DNA from: Rachycentron canadum | Taxonomy: Eukaryota > Chordata > Actinopteri > Carangiformes > Rachycentridae | Assembly (NCBI GenBank): GCA_038496675.1 | Contig: CM076653.1 | Location: 13,990,247-14,054,246, forward strand | Length of the DNA: 64,000 nucleotides | Direction of reading: 5' to 3' | Part shown: positions 38,801 to 49,840 of the stretch, in pieces | Numbering within the stretch: position 1 is the first letter of the stretch | Layout: every line of letters starts with the position of its first letter | Position numbers and translations under genes: made by a program | The notes under the pieces: generated by a model | Seen by the model: only the letters and a program-made list of their open reading frames with translations | The model's database searches: none | What the model was told of the DNA's origin: nothing

Positions 38801-40875
38801 CTGTTTGTATTTCAGTTTAAACTTTGAATATATGAGTTTACATAAAAGTCCCTATAAACTTCCCTAGTTCGACATTTATGTCTGCACCAGTGAAACTATA
38901 CCAGAACTGACAGAGAGAAGAGAGATCATTTACATTTACTGTACATTCATCACTGTGAATAAAAAATCTGTGTGGAGCTTTAGACATGAGACTCTTATCA
39001 ATGAAGAATCACTGTCATGTTCTGATAGGTTGAACTGATGATCATAGCTAATATGTCATATTGTCATATGTGAGGACGACAGTACTGAAGCTAAACATGC
39101 TTTAACATTTTAATGTAGTCAGCTGGTGTTTGAATACTGGCTGCAGAGTCTGAAACTGTTTTAATTGCATTTCACTTTATGTATATTAATCTACTATGTG
39201 TTGAAATCACTGGTGCTGTCCAGAAATGTTTTTAAATGTAAAGTAGGCATCTAAAAATGTACAATTAACCTTGCTGCTTTTTCCACTGAAAAATCACAAA
39301 AAACCACAAAGTCCGATTCAGAAGCTATGGTTATAATTACAGATCTATAAAAATCTGTCTGATCTGTTTATCTATATCTATAAATCTGTGTCTGATATAT
39401 TTAATCTACATCCTTTTTTTATTTCATAGGTAAAAAACATTGGATATTGTAATGATATATCGACTTCAGTTGCCTGGTCACTTTCGCCTGGAGCCCACAC
39501 ACACAGAAAAAACTATATTGTACCAGTGCAGATCAATGATGAAACATGTCCATTAACCAGCTGATTGTTGTCTGGGCTGTGTTTCAGAAATTTACTTTCA
39601 GGTCACTTAGAGCGTGGGGTGGGGTGATGGTGGTTAGCGATATGTCTACTGCTAGTGAATTACTGCACAGTAAATACTGTCACAGAAAGTCCTGTTGTAA
39701 ATCACTGTGTATTACATTTGTTTTACATTTCCATTATTACAAAATCAGTCTAGTGATCTGTTCAATACAATGGTATTGAAGCTTAGTTAGGTAGGTAACC
39801 CTAACCCTACTTTAGAATATGAATTGAGCACATGTTTTTTAAGGACATCATTTATTTATTTATTTTTTCCTACAAAACAACAAAGTTTAGAGCACTGTTA
39901 AAGTACTCCATCTATAACCAGTATCTGTAAAAGTAGAAGAAAAAGGAGAAGTAGAAGTAGTAGTGGTCCTGTTAAAATCATAACTGCTGCATATAAGCCA
40001 CAATGTCTCAAGATCCTGATGTCTACATGAGTGATGTCCAGTGGATTGTGGAGGGCTGCCTGGGTCAATATTTTACTTTGTGAATACTAACAACACTGTA
40101 CTATGCTAGTGTGCTCGAATGTTATGCTGTTTTCACATTTTATATTTTGACGTATTTAGCATGAATCACATTTCCAAAGCTTGTGTAAATTTGTTTTTGA
40201 ATGTTTATCTGACTTAAATGTTTGAAGCAGCACTATATCTGCTGCACAGTGAATGAGTGTATGAATGTGCTGAAACTGACACAACATTTTATCTTCACAG
40301 CTAAATTTGTATTTAATAACTATATTAAATATGTAATAGCAGAAAACACAGAATCCATTGTAAAATTGATAGACAATTAGAAAACAAAGGTTCTCTGGGC
40401 CAAGCAGCTGTGTCTCTAGGAGGCAGCCTTGACCTTAGAGGATCACGTGTGGGCAGAGAGGGAGGGTGAAAACTTCAGGTTTTGTTTTTTATGCATTGAT
40501 CTTTATTCTCCTTTTTCTTTGCCTCTGGTCAAGGAGAGGTCAGGGTTATGTTCAGGGTTACCCTCCTTTTTATCTTTTCCTGCCTCATGAAAGGGTGATC
40601 ATCCAAACATAGATTAATCACTGTAATGTGTATGTAGGGGTGTATGGATTCTCCTGCACCCTGGCCTGGCCTTATTTTACTTGGTACTCATGAATACACA
40701 TTAGTGAGGGATTGTGTTTGAAAAGTCAGTAGTTCAACACAATAATCGTGTTTCTGAATTTGAACTCTCTCCACCTCGGTTTGAATTTTCCTCTGATGTT
40801 GGCTCTTGTGGAGTGAGCTGGGTTGCCGATTTGTGCTGCCACACTTGCTGACACCTGCCCCTCAACTGTGGAGCG
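35846..40875. other. Intergenic stretch, 5 kb
   Basis: AT-rich sequence with no convincing gene. An exon-like block is at 36478-36550 (separate entry). A 20-nt sequence occurs twice at 37000-37019 and 37023-37042 (period 23). T-runs lie at about 38526-38544 and 38560-38567. The stretch 38395-38660 reads like part of an old repeat (gatgaagctgccagatgctg, ggtccttgctggagagaag), but I cannot name it. Confidence 0.4.
36478..36550 (+). other. Exon-like block of unknown origin
   Basis: A pyrimidine tract and AG (TTTATTTTCCAG) precede a 73-nt open stretch that ends at CTCG|GTAACT. With one base brought from upstream, the frame reads GTATQRFVVSRDLTEAEECL then LTTR. No neighbouring exon was found and I do not recognise the peptide. 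Confidence 0.25.
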
Positions 40876-40879
40876 GGAC

Positions 40880-40998
40880 CTCAGGGTGTCTAACATTAGG
40901 CCTGCAGGCTGCTGACATGCTATTTTGATTTTGCAACTCCTTTTTCCAGCTTCATGTCAAGCAGTCACATACTGCGTTGACCTTTGAGGCCAAAGTTT
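40880..40998 (+). repeat. Diverged direct repeat, copy 1 (pairs with 42218-42330)
   Basis: Shares gtgtctaa, aggcct, actgc/gctg, cattttga, ttttttcagcttcatgtcaag and tgttgacctttgagg landmarks in order with 42218-42330. Confidence 0.65.
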
Positions 40999-42217
40999 CT
41001 TCCCTGTGATTGGCAGCAGTCCAGCTTTAATATGATTACTGCTGACTGGTTATTAAACTTTTATTATTATATCCTTAACATGTGGAGTCAGTTTTTCCTT
41101 AGTCTTTTTCTTGATGAAACCTTACTAACTTAACTGTAATTTGAGATTTTCTCTTCTCTCACCAAAGACAAGGATGACATCAGGGACTGGGAGGCAGGTG
41201 CAAAGGCAGCCAGGGGCCAGAGGTTGCTCTAGGTAAAGGGTGCTGAGCAGGGATTGAGAGTGGAGGAGCAGGACAGGCAAGGTGGGGAACAGCAAACGAG
41301 ACTGAAAGAGAGACAGAGAGCAGGATGAATGCAGGGAAACAACGAGAACAGCTTGAAATAAGATCTATTGTATTGTTTGCCTTCTTGTTTCTGCAGACTA
41401 ATATGCTCACTACTGGAGAAACCCAGGAGATGTACTGTCCCATAATAGCCATTGTCCTCGGCTGTGGTCAAACCTTTAAGACATTGCTACTCCTCTCAAT
41501 AAGGCGATGAGTAGATGGAGGGTGTAATTAGGCTTTAGAAAGAATAACACCTGCTCCTGCAGCCACACTTTTTCTCCCCCTCCTCCTCATGACTTCGGAC
41601 AAGATAAAAACAAAATGAATTGGTGCAATAAACCACTGACTCCAAAGGTTTAAGATGGGTTCAAAATGGACACGAGAGCACAGGAGTGAGTTAGAGAGAG
41701 TTTTGTTGAGGTAAATCACCTCTGGTTTGTCCTATTTTTAGTTTCTCAGAGATTTTTTCAGTCTAATTTTTCTTATTACCTTATCAGTTTCCCTGAAAAA
41801 AAGAGGTCTATGGAGTTTTTGGCAGTCTCAGGAATTTTGTGTCGATTGTTTATCATGGGAATTGATTATATAGCAACCTTTATTATCTTTGCAGGGCGGT
41901 CTGTTGTAAATAGCTTTGTAGTTATCTGGGCAGCACAGTCACTCGGAAAAGAGTAATTGGATAATTAATTTAGTCCCCGAAATGTGAAACGCATTTTTTG
42001 TCTTGACTTCTTTTCTGTGGCTTGCAAGGTCCCATGGACCCCATGGTTGATGTGTTCCGCAACAGGATAATTAAAGGGCCTCATCACCCCCCACACAAAG
42101 CGGAACAGGTAATAAGTGCAAATGAAAGGTGATTAGGTTACTAGACAGATATACAAAATAACATAAATATATATCAAAATTGTATTATTGTTTTCTTATC
42201 ATGCTTTTTTGTATTTA

Positions 42218-42330
42218 TCAGGGTGTCTAATATCAGGCCTGTTGATACTGCATTTTGACGGTGCTTGGTGCTCTTTTTTTCAGCTTCAGGTCAAGCATGT
42301 GTGTTGACCTTTGAGGAGGAACTTTGGAAG
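42218..42330 (+). repeat. Diverged direct repeat, copy 2
   Basis: See copy 1. It adjoins the 5' flank (plus-strand left side) of the piggyBac relic. Confidence 0.6.
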
Positions 42331-42359
42331 AAAAAGAAGATCTATGGAATAGTGAAATA

Positions 42360-43020
42360 GGGACATCAACCTTACCTCAACCTCAACCTGCCCTCATGAG
42401 CTTCTTGGCTGTGTCCCCATAGAACAGGTTGGTGGAACACATCACCAGCTCACATATGCACATATGCACACCAGATCACGTATAGATCACAAAGAGAAGA
42501 CTGGAGTCCCAGATCCACCTGATGGAACCAAGAGAAGGACCCCTGTTCCAGGCATAGCCTGAACTGGCGTCTGCAAGCACAAAAAGTTTGTAGCCACACT
42601 TTGTGGGTTTGTTCCAAATGCATTGTTTCAAATTAATGCAGGCCTTTGATGCTATCATCCTCTTGTCTATAGAGATGTTCTAGCTGGAAGTCGTTGAAAA
42701 AAAGTTGTAGAGGGTCTTAATCTTTGACAGGCAATCATAGTCAAGGGTCCAAAAACTGAATGGAATCAGGAATGGTTCAGGCTTGTTTGCATGTGAGTGC
42801 TGTGCACTCCACCAGTGTCATGTAGCTCACCATGCTCAGGAATGACATGAAGTCCTGTAGGGTGATGTTATGCCCTGCTGCTTTTTGGCACCATAGGCAC
42901 TTCTGTTTGACAACAAACACCTCAGCATGGCATGTTTGAAGAACAGTTTAAGGAACTCAAGTGGAGTGATTCTGGTTGCCTCACTGGCAAGAACGTTATG
43001 GAGTGGGCTCCTCTAAGGTT
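42360..43020 (-). mobile_element. piggyBac-type transposase relic
   Basis: Read on the minus strand, the sequence encodes SPLHNVLASEATRITPLEFLK then LFFKHAML near 43015-42920, the N-terminal part of a DDE_Tnp_1_7 domain. At 42658-42476 it encodes LKQCIWNKPTKCGYKLFVLA then DASSGYAWN, the characteristic K-Q-x-x-x-x-KPxKxGxKLFVLAD block around a catalytic aspartate. Stops and frameshifts separate the two blocks. The rest of the transposase is lost. Confidence 0.75.
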
Positions 43021-44457
43021 CCATACTGATGTATCAATATGAACGTTTAGTCAATTCATTATGCATGTGTGTTGTTGCAGTTCCAGACTATTATGACCAT
43101 GCCACAAGTGACCTTATGGTTTTTTTTTTCAAAGTTGAAAATCAAAATATTTGGTAAAACAGGGTGAGGGTTGAAAATTGGTTGTGAGTGAGCCCTTTCC
43201 CGGAAAATGCATGTGCACCTAGAATGATAGGTACACAAAGAGGAACAACAACGACACTGACTGTAAAAACTAAAAAAACATGGGGGAAGGGGAGGACTCA
43301 CTTCTGTGGTGCCTATGATAGGGATGGATAGTCCAGCTTTCTGGTAAATAGTAATGCAGCCCCTTATTTACCGGACAGTTTGTCGATCCTTAGACATATT
43401 CCCTTTAAAATGTTCAGTAACAAGGCTTTATATTCCATAAATATTTTTTTGAGTGTATGGACCTTTTTTGAGCATTTAGACCAGACTTCCAAGAAGTCAA
43501 AGTATTAGATCTAGGATTTCCTTGAGCAATTCTGCACGTTGCCCATTTTCTGTTTTGGAAAATTGTAGAAATTGTCCAACACCTCTATTCTATTTCAATG
43601 AAGAGGTGTAGGAGAAGGGGATTAAAGGAGAAAGAACAAGAAGTTACGTGTGTTAGAATACGCTTGCTTGCTTGCTGGAACAGTGAAAAGCTGTCTTTTG
43701 TGTTTGAGACAGAACCACTACACATTAAAAATTACCAGAGCTTCAAAACAGGAAGTTAAGGAAAAAGGTTTGACATATTTTTGTGCATGTGACAACAACA
43801 ATAGAGGGAAAATGATCATTCCAGTGCTCCTTCAAACTCATCCCCAGATCAGATTGCAGATACAAATACTTGATTTTGCTGAGCGTTCAACTTAAGTGGA
43901 GAAGACAGATTAATCCTATGAAAATAAATTTTTTTTTTTTTTTTTTGAAATTTAAATGACAAGACAATTTTCCACCCAAGTGGACTGGTACTGCAGTGGT
44001 GTAGGAGTCAGGCAAGGCAATTATACTTTCCCCTCTGTGGGTGCTGGACTGGGGGTGGCAGCGCTCCATATGAACACCATGCACCATCTGTTTAGCTGCA
44101 GTCAGAAGAAACAGCAGAGAACAATACAGAACAGACTTCCCACCAGTAACCAGCTCTGAATGTAGCTTAGATTCATGCAGCAAATGACAAATGATGACTC
44201 AGTGGAAGGACAGACCTTCTCCTGAGTCATCCTGAATTGTGGCTCTGCTGTTTATCAACTACTTGATATACACATGCAGAATGTTTTTACAAATCAGATG
44301 ACCAGAAATTAAAACATGATGTAACTAGTCCAGAATATTTTCTTATGTCATACAGATTTTTCATTTGCTAACACTAAAATGAGACTGCACAACACTGCAC
44401 CAGGACCAAATAGATGATGCAGAGCAGCACAGATGTGTGATAGTATGGGACAATGTC

Positions 44458-44519
<62 letters not shown>
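44458..44519. repeat. (TCTA)n microsatellite
   Basis: About 15 uninterrupted copies of the tetranucleotide. Confidence 0.98.
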
Positions 44520-44641
44520 AGACCTAGTAGGCCGTTTGAAAGCTGGATGTTTTTAAACATTGTGGGTTCCAGGAAGGAGAGCCCAGGAGAGTCGGCCCCT
44601 TTTTTAAGGTAAGACCGATTGATAGTATGGTTGCCTTAGAG

Positions 44642-44644
<3 letters not shown>

Positions 44645-44691
<47 letters not shown>

Positions 44692-44692
44692 N

Positions 44693-44749
<57 letters not shown>
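44645..44749. repeat. (CA)n microsatellite containing an N
   Basis: About 105 nt of CA repeat with an ambiguous base at 44692, so its length in the assembly is uncertain. Confidence 0.98.
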
Positions 44750-44750
<1 letters not shown>

Positions 44751-45348
44751 TTGTGGCAGCCAGCCACTATAGAGGTACTAACTGCCTGTATTTATTTTCT
44801 ATTTTATCATCTATAGTTGCACTTCTTCTCTGTCCACTGCTCTTTGGGATACACACACATATACACATGCACACGTGCACACATACAGTAAAGAGGTTGT
44901 GCTAAACACAGAATCATAAATAAATAAAGATAACTGGAAGATTACTCTTCATTACTCAACTTGACAACTATTACTGTACTTCATATTACTGTAAGTGCAA
45001 TAAAAAGTGAATGGATAAGAACTTTATCAAACCACAAACATCTATAAAAGAGACATTTTGTCTCCGTGTTTCTTTTCCAAAACAACACTTTACTTGGAAA
45101 AGCTAAGGGGAAAACTGCTTGGATGCAAGTTTAACTGATCCTGATCAGGAACTGAGCAAGTGGCTGTGACAAACCAACCCAGTCAGTTCTAATCATGTCA
45201 ATAATTTATTCTTTTTTGAAAATATAAATTAAAAGAACAGGTCTGTAATGATCATAAAGAACCAGTAACAGTATACGATAGATCAATAACGCTCCATCCC
45301 AAAAGCCGGAGAGTGACTTTCAGTTCAAATCCCTTCACGGTAAGCCAT

Positions 45349-45387
45349 GTCACAAGATAACACTGGTTAACAGTGTTATCTTGTGAC
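45349..45387. repeat. 17-bp perfect inverted repeat
   Basis: Arms 45349-45365 (GTCACAAGATAACACTG) and 45371-45387 with a GTTAA loop. Removing one G would make the whole block a perfect palindrome through the centre. Confidence 0.95.
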
Positions 45388-45579
45388 TTCTTATGATGCA
45401 CGGTCACAAAATAAGTGACAAATTTAAAGGATTACTTCATTTGTAAAAAATACTAAATAGAGAAGTCACAACTGGAAGCACGAATCTTTAGTATTAGAGT
45501 TTCTCTGAGGACTGAAACAGAGACTAAAATACCATAAAGTGAAATATGCCTGATTGAGAGCTGTGACACTGTTTACACA

Positions 45580-47900
45580 AAGAAGGTGGTAACCTTTTTA
45601 AAGTAAAGTTGTTGACTGTTTGTCCACCTCAAGGTGTAACTGTCCATTACTAGCTACCTTAACTACTACTTATATGCAGGATCTTTTCCATAGGACGCAT
45701 GCAGTATTACCTTCTGCCTCTGTAGAGCAGCGCTCCCCTTGCAAGGGTAATAAAGTTCAAAGACAATTTGGTTTTTATTGATTCTTATTTGAGTTCCTCT
45801 ATAATTTGGTGAGCGTCAGCAGGATCTCTGTGTGAGGGTTTCACAGTGAGCCGCATATGCTGGAGTGCAACTTCAGCTAGGAAAAAGTACTGATATTTGG
45901 ACTGATTGTGGCAGGCAGAGTTTATCTGTAGGGTTCTGTGAATCTGAGGAGATGATGCAGATAGAAAGCAAAATAAGATTGAAACAATGCTGAAATGTTG
46001 CCAGGCAGAAGTATTAAATATATATTGATATTCAGAGCTCTGCTTTGATATTGAGCATGTATTGTTGGCAGATATAAATGGTATTATTGGATAATTTTTT
46101 GCATGTGATGGCCCAACATGTGGGATTTCCCAACCTTTTGACTACCTGCCTTAGAGGCTGATGTGGCTTGCATAGAAGTTAATTTATTCAAGATAGTTTG
46201 CAAAAGCAAATGTTGACTTAAGTTGTTGTATATTGAACACCATCTCATCTTGTCCATACAACTGCCCAAAGTGTTCATTTGTGAACAGAAATAACAGGTG
46301 CATTCTATCAGAAATCAGCAAGACATTGTTGTACATCTCATTGGGAAAGCAATTTGTCAAACCAATAGGAGCCCAATACAACATGAAGGATTGTAGTGCT
46401 GTTATTAGTTAAAGGCATACAAGTACGTAGCATGTTTTTTTAAACTGTTGCAACAGTTTGGGAAGGAAGTCTTGTTGCCTGATTTTTACCCTTTAACCAC
46501 ATGTTCAGTAGTTTCCTTGTTACTCAAAGACAACTGAGATGCATGTAATAAGTTGGGAACATTTAAACCATCTTACTACACCATTTTACTACACTAAATA
46601 AAGGGCTAATGTTCCCAAGATGATATTACTATGTCCACGTCAACATTTGAGTCTCAAATATCTATTGTTGAAGCTCAACAAAGCAAAGAATCGGGAGCAG
46701 GACCACACCTCAACCAAACCTCTGTTCTCTTCATCTTCTGCTAGACAAACAAGTCTGATCCATGGAGTTTACACCTCGCATATATATGCAATTTTATGCA
46801 ATCATGTGCAATTTTATTAAAACAATATACATGTGAAATTTAGTTATCATATGGACATCATAGGACTCCAACCATACCTCCTATTTATGAATATGCCCAA
46901 AACCAACTTCAGTTCTCCAGCCAGAAGAGATAAGCATGAAGACCTGCATCAAGTCCAGCAGTTCCTGATGAACAAGGTGGAGGGAGCAAATGGACCAACC
47001 AGTTCCAGTTCAGACCAACAACAGTGAAGATATGATATCTTGTGATGGCCAAAATTAGCAAACGCAAAAGAGTTTCAGGCAATGTCCCTATAAACAATGT
47101 CAGGCTCACAAACACTGACTATGAACATGGTGACATGGCGACAGACAGTTGACGCCCAATGCACCTAAATACATGAACAGCTCCCTGTGAGAATGGATGT
47201 TGGTAAAATATCACCCTGCAAGTAGATAAATGATGAAACAGTTAGTGATGACCTTACACACTTTACTGAAGTTCACAACACTCACAGTGTCCTTAAACAT
47301 TTCATTTGTGAGCTCTGCAATAAAATAAGTGGGTGACAACATTACACTTACCACCCAGCCAGTGGAAGCACTGCTGAAAGTAAGAATGCCAAAATAAATA
47401 GACCAAATGTTGTGATCAAACAGGTTTGACATAGCCGAAGAGGCCGATTTGCGTCCTTTGAAATTCAATTTGGCAGAATTCTAAACACTTATATAGGTCC
47501 TGTAGACAGTTGCCTTCCACTGAACAATGTGTGGATGAAATGCTATCTTATTGTGCAAACCTTTCCACTGTGCTTTCTGATATTCACAAGCAGGTGAAAG
47601 AAGCTTTGCTAACTACAACAATTGGTCCTCTATACAGTCACCAGCCTGGAAATTGAATACTGGTTAAGGATCTCAGCCAAAACAACTAGAAGTCGAAGAG
47701 GCGTGCTAAGCTACCATCAGCACATAAAGTTGCCTAGCTGTTACTTTGAGACTTTTACTTTGTTTTGTTTAAACAGGGCACAGTCAAGTGTAAGAAACCT
47801 ACTCTTGTTATTACCTTCTGCTTCTCCTCAGTAGTGGCCCCTTTGCCAAGGTTTTAGTAAACTTCAGACAACCCAGTTTTTCTTGATTCTTATTTCAAAT
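45580..47900 (+). mobile_element. Possible decayed LTR element with two related ends
   Basis: The segments 45706-45800 and 47811-47900 align: both start tattaccttctgc, share gtt and ttc agacaa-type blocks, and carry tttttNttgattcttattt. The first is followed by tttggtgagcgtcagcagg, which could be a primer-binding site. The 2-kb interior has only short unrecognised frames. This could be an LTR pair or just two copies of another repeat. Confidence 0.35.
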
Positions 47901-48540
47901 TTCCATTAACAAAGCCTACTGACGAAAAGAAATGGACCAGACAGAGAGCAACTTTTTTTCATTTTGCTTTTATGATTTGAGTGAAAAAACTTCAGTGTAC
48001 ATTGTAGCATAGTCTGTTATAACCAACATGTATCAGTTTGCTGCCTTGCAGGGTTAGGAGTGGAGCTTTGGAGGGAGTTTAAGCAGATGTCATTTGGCAC
48101 TGAGGGCAACTTCTGCAGAACTGAGCATCATTTCTGCCAGTAAAGTCAGGCCAGTAAAAATGATGTTTGATACTTACCTAGGTGGCCAACTCAGGGAACT
48201 CAGGGAACAGAGTGACTCAAGGTAAGCATGATGTCTCTAGCTTCTACTCAGCTCATGACTTCTTTGCTCTCTGAAAAAGAGATGCTAAAGATTGATCTGT
48301 TTTCTGCATAGGAATAATATTGTCTGGCATTTGAAACCCTATGAGCATTAATTGGTGGTTTCACAAATATGTGTTGGAATTTCTACGACCATCTCTGTCT
48401 GCAGGTTTTTCAAGTCTTCCTTCATGTTATTTCCAACTCATCATTGTAAAAAGTATTGAGAACCTCAGAGTGCTTACAGAGAGCTTTTAGCCTGTGTCCT
48501 GGTAACAGCAGCACAACATTTTCCTCCTGTCCTTAACAGT

Positions 48541-48672
48541 GGGCGTAGTGAGAGCAGAGTTCAAGGGGCTACATCCTGGAAAAACAGTTGGCCCACATGC
48601 TGTGTGTCTGAGGCTGCTTAAGGACTGTGCAGCCCATCTGGGGATCCCCAGTCCAGTGGAAAACATCATGTC
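48541..48672 (+). mobile_element. Reverse-transcriptase fragment of a jockey/CR1-type LINE
   Basis: One plus-strand frame reads VRAEFKGLHPGKTVGPHAVC then LRLLKDCAAHLGIPSPVENI. The pattern of a GPD-like step followed by LLKDCA is the entry of the RT domain in this LINE group; the expected GPD is GPH here. Only about 130 nt are recognisable. Confidence 0.65.
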
Positions 48673-49249
48673 TTGTTAAGTTTAAATATCTTTTTGTCAA
48701 ACAGAGAAACAAAACAAAATATTCATAAACACAATTTGGCTCAGCAGCCACAGCTTTGGTTTACCAAGGCATTTCTGTGGAAAGGCATTCATATCAATAT
48801 GCCTTGGGGGGTTTGGTAAAGACTACAGTGCACCACCACCAACTGACAGCTGGAAATACAGCAGCGCTATAGATAACTTCTAAGATATAATATACAATAT
48901 AAAAAATAGAGATATAAAATTCAAGCGAGATAACACATGGAATTTGAAGAATATATTCCTGGATTAATTTATTAATACCTGTAAGAGAAAAAAAAGGGGA
49001 TTAAAAGAGAAGTCAAAAAAATAACCATTCAATTATTTAACTGCTAAAATTGTAAAACAAGTTTTTTGACTGCCTGCCTGAGCAGTTTTCAATCTAATTA
49101 CTTAGTATTATATTTTATTCCTATGTCAGTGGGAAATGCAAGATGACATTACTGTTCTGTCATACTGGCCATAATATCATCATGCAGGGTCAGGGGGTGC
49201 GTGTAGCTCTACTCCACCCCAGTATGTTGAAACAACTGGAGCTCTCTGA

Positions 49250-49735
49250 ACTGCTGATTGCAACCTCTGTGTGAGACCTAACAACACACTTCGTGTCGCT
49301 CTTTGGTGGTGGGGGAATATTTAGGCAATTTAAGCAATACCCTGGGGCCAGTGATGTGTCACCAGGTGGTCTAATCCAACACCTCCCTGGTAAGGTGGGG
49401 AGCCATGCAAGGGTAGACCCATCAGCAGCCAGAGGTTGTATGCAAGATCTAGGACCACTTTGGTACAGCCATAGTTGATCTCGTCACCTCCATGGAGACA
49501 GCTCATTGCTCACTCCTGTCCTCATATGGACAGATATTCATCCCTTGAGTGTGGATGCAATGGCACATCAATGGCCACAGGACCTCCTGTATGTCTTCCC
49601 TCCTTTCATCCTCCTGCACTTGCTTAAAGAGACAGCCCAGATGATCTGGTTTGTCAATTGCACCCCTACTTTAAGGACTCTCCTTAAAGGATTTTCATGT
49701 GTGTGTATGTCTCTATGTGTTGCAGGGCAGTAACA
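49250..49735 (+). mobile_element. DIRS/Ngaro-like retroelement fragment
   Basis: The frame at 49506-49640 reads IHPLSVDAMAHQWPQDLLYV then FPPFILL. This matches the AxxHxWP..LLYxFPP pattern that follows the RNase H region in DIRS-type elements, as I remember it. Upstream frames are short and broken. Confidence 0.45.
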
Positions 49736-49840
49736 CTGAGACAACTTGTCCTGGGTGTACCCCGCCCTTGTCAGTTGGGATTGGCTTGAGCCCCCCCACG
49801 ACCCTGATGAATAAGTGGTATAGATAATGAATGGATGGAA
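49736..49840 (+). repeat. Retroelement 3' tail with ATGG repeat
   Basis: Contains acaacttgtcctgggtgtac, ccccgcccttgtcagttggg, attggcttgagccccccc, cgaccctgatgaataag and ends aatgaatggatgga. This order is the standard tail of an abundant fish non-LTR family (RTE-type by recognition). Confidence 0.65.

Larger units (their letters stand above)
43021..45330. other. Intergenic stretch with microsatellites
   Basis: No gene seen. A T-run lies at 43929-43946, a TCTA array at 44458-44519 and a CA array at 44645-44749, followed by further CA-rich sequence near 44850. Open frames over the CA array are repeat artefacts. Confidence 0.5.

Noticed and set aside
44524..44905. Open frames encoding long Thr-His or Cys-Val repeats
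   Set aside because: Translation of the CA microsatellite; one base is an N.
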